A stretch of 5,397 nt of DNA from Microgenomates group bacterium GW2011_GWC1_46_15. GTDB lineage: Bacteria > Patescibacteria > Microgenomatia > UBA1400 > UBA12028. The notes beneath the pieces are model-generated. The model made no database searches and had not been told where the DNA came from. It saw nothing but the letters and a program-made list of their open reading frames with translations. Below are positions 5,075-5,397 of the stretch, piece by piece. The position numbers and the translations under genes are program-made. Where the stretch lies: assembly GCA_001002285.1 (NCBI GenBank), contig LCLX01000008.1, positions 1 to 5,397 on the forward strand, written 5' to 3'. The first letter of the stretch is position 1, and every line of letters begins with the position of its first letter.

Positions 5075-5397
5075 ATGAAAAAAGCACTTGCCATAGTTGT
5101 TATTTTAGTCGGAGCGCTGACCTTGCTGGCAGCCGCGGTCTTTTACTTCCGAGGGCTTGAGGACGGAACGGGATCGGAAGATAAAAACGTCATCACCATC
5201 CCCGAAGGCATCCAAAGTCAATTCGGCGATTTGCGGATCGGCGTTGCCGCTATCAAAGAAAAGGCGGAATACGTTGACAGCGAAGGCAACCCGGTTGATG
5301 CCGGATCGATCCCCTCTCCGGTCGGCCCGATCGCAAAATTGGCAATAGCCGACCCGGAATCGGATTATTCCATGAACGTTGCGACCGGCGACAGTTA
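5075..5397 (+). CDS. Small membrane-anchored beta-rich protein, paralog F (truncated by the window end)
   Basis: Reads MKKALAIVVILVGALTLLAA with a typical short basic start and a membrane segment (about 4-24); 107 codons are visible and no stop is reached. The exported part has VITIPEGIQSQFGDLRIG (39-56), then AKLAIAD (87-93) and NVATGDS (101-107). These align, in order and spacing, with the two minus-strand paralogs: VITI-x2-G-x5-GD-R-IG, then LA[IF]xD and NVxxxD. The start is either the ATG at 5075 or the GTG just before it (5072). AAAGG ends only 2 nt before the ATG, too close for a normal Shine-Dalgarno sequence, so the gene may be leaderless. It is divergent from the operon carrying its paralogs. 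Function unknown. Confidence 0.85.
   Translation, partial: MKKALAIVVILVGALTLLAAAVFYFRGLEDGTGSEDKNVITIPEGIQSQFGDLRIGVAAIKEKAEYVDSEGNPVDAGSIPSPVGPIAKLAIADPESDYSMNVATGDS

Noticed and set aside
1..5397. An RNA gene, CRISPR array, insertion sequence or defence system
   Set aside because: I found no repeat-spacer pattern, transposase motif, terminal repeats, tRNA-like cloverleaf or rRNA segment. Apart from the intergenic regions described, coding sequence fills the window.

Overview
The window is bacterial and reads like a Patescibacteria/CPR (Parcubacteria-type) genome fragment. The grounds are a compact layout, a short MraZ next to RsmH, a DUF4349 membrane protein, several small orphan membrane-anchored proteins and UGA used as an ordinary stop. 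This placement is an inference from gene content and style, not from a marker phylogeny. Nothing looks like an rRNA, tRNA, CRISPR array or transposon.

Left part (1-700, minus strand): the beginning of the division and cell-wall (dcw) cluster. mraZ (130-561) is followed by the first 14 codons of rsmH (1-44, running off the left edge). A 12-bp inverted repeat lies between them. Upstream of mraZ are six TGG boxes at about 10-bp spacing, the signature of MraZ autoregulation, overlapping a candidate promoter. A strong intrinsic terminator (663-698) separates mraZ from the upstream operon.

Middle (780-4945, minus strand): an apparent seven-gene operon. In transcription order it contains a small three-helix membrane protein, a Pro-rich single-pass protein with a six-cysteine outer tail, a DUF4349 protein with two membrane segments, a membrane-anchored Cys-rich protein, two tandem small membrane-anchored beta-rich paralogs, and a putative GT-A-like glycosyltransferase. 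Gene gaps are tiny or are ATGA overlaps except before the last gene (39 nt) and before the Cys-rich protein, where an apparent 57-nt gap would shrink to 3 nt if translation starts at an AUA codon. All but the last gene look like envelope proteins.

Right part (4946-5397): a divergent intergenic region and the start of a plus-strand gene, cut by the window edge. It encodes a third member of the same small membrane-anchored family as the two tandem paralogs. The most interesting signal is this three-member family, with the shared motif ITIxxG(x5)GD(D)[LI]RIG, flanking a DUF4349 gene and other uncharacterised surface proteins. It may be a small envelope-associated module; its function cannot be read from the sequence.
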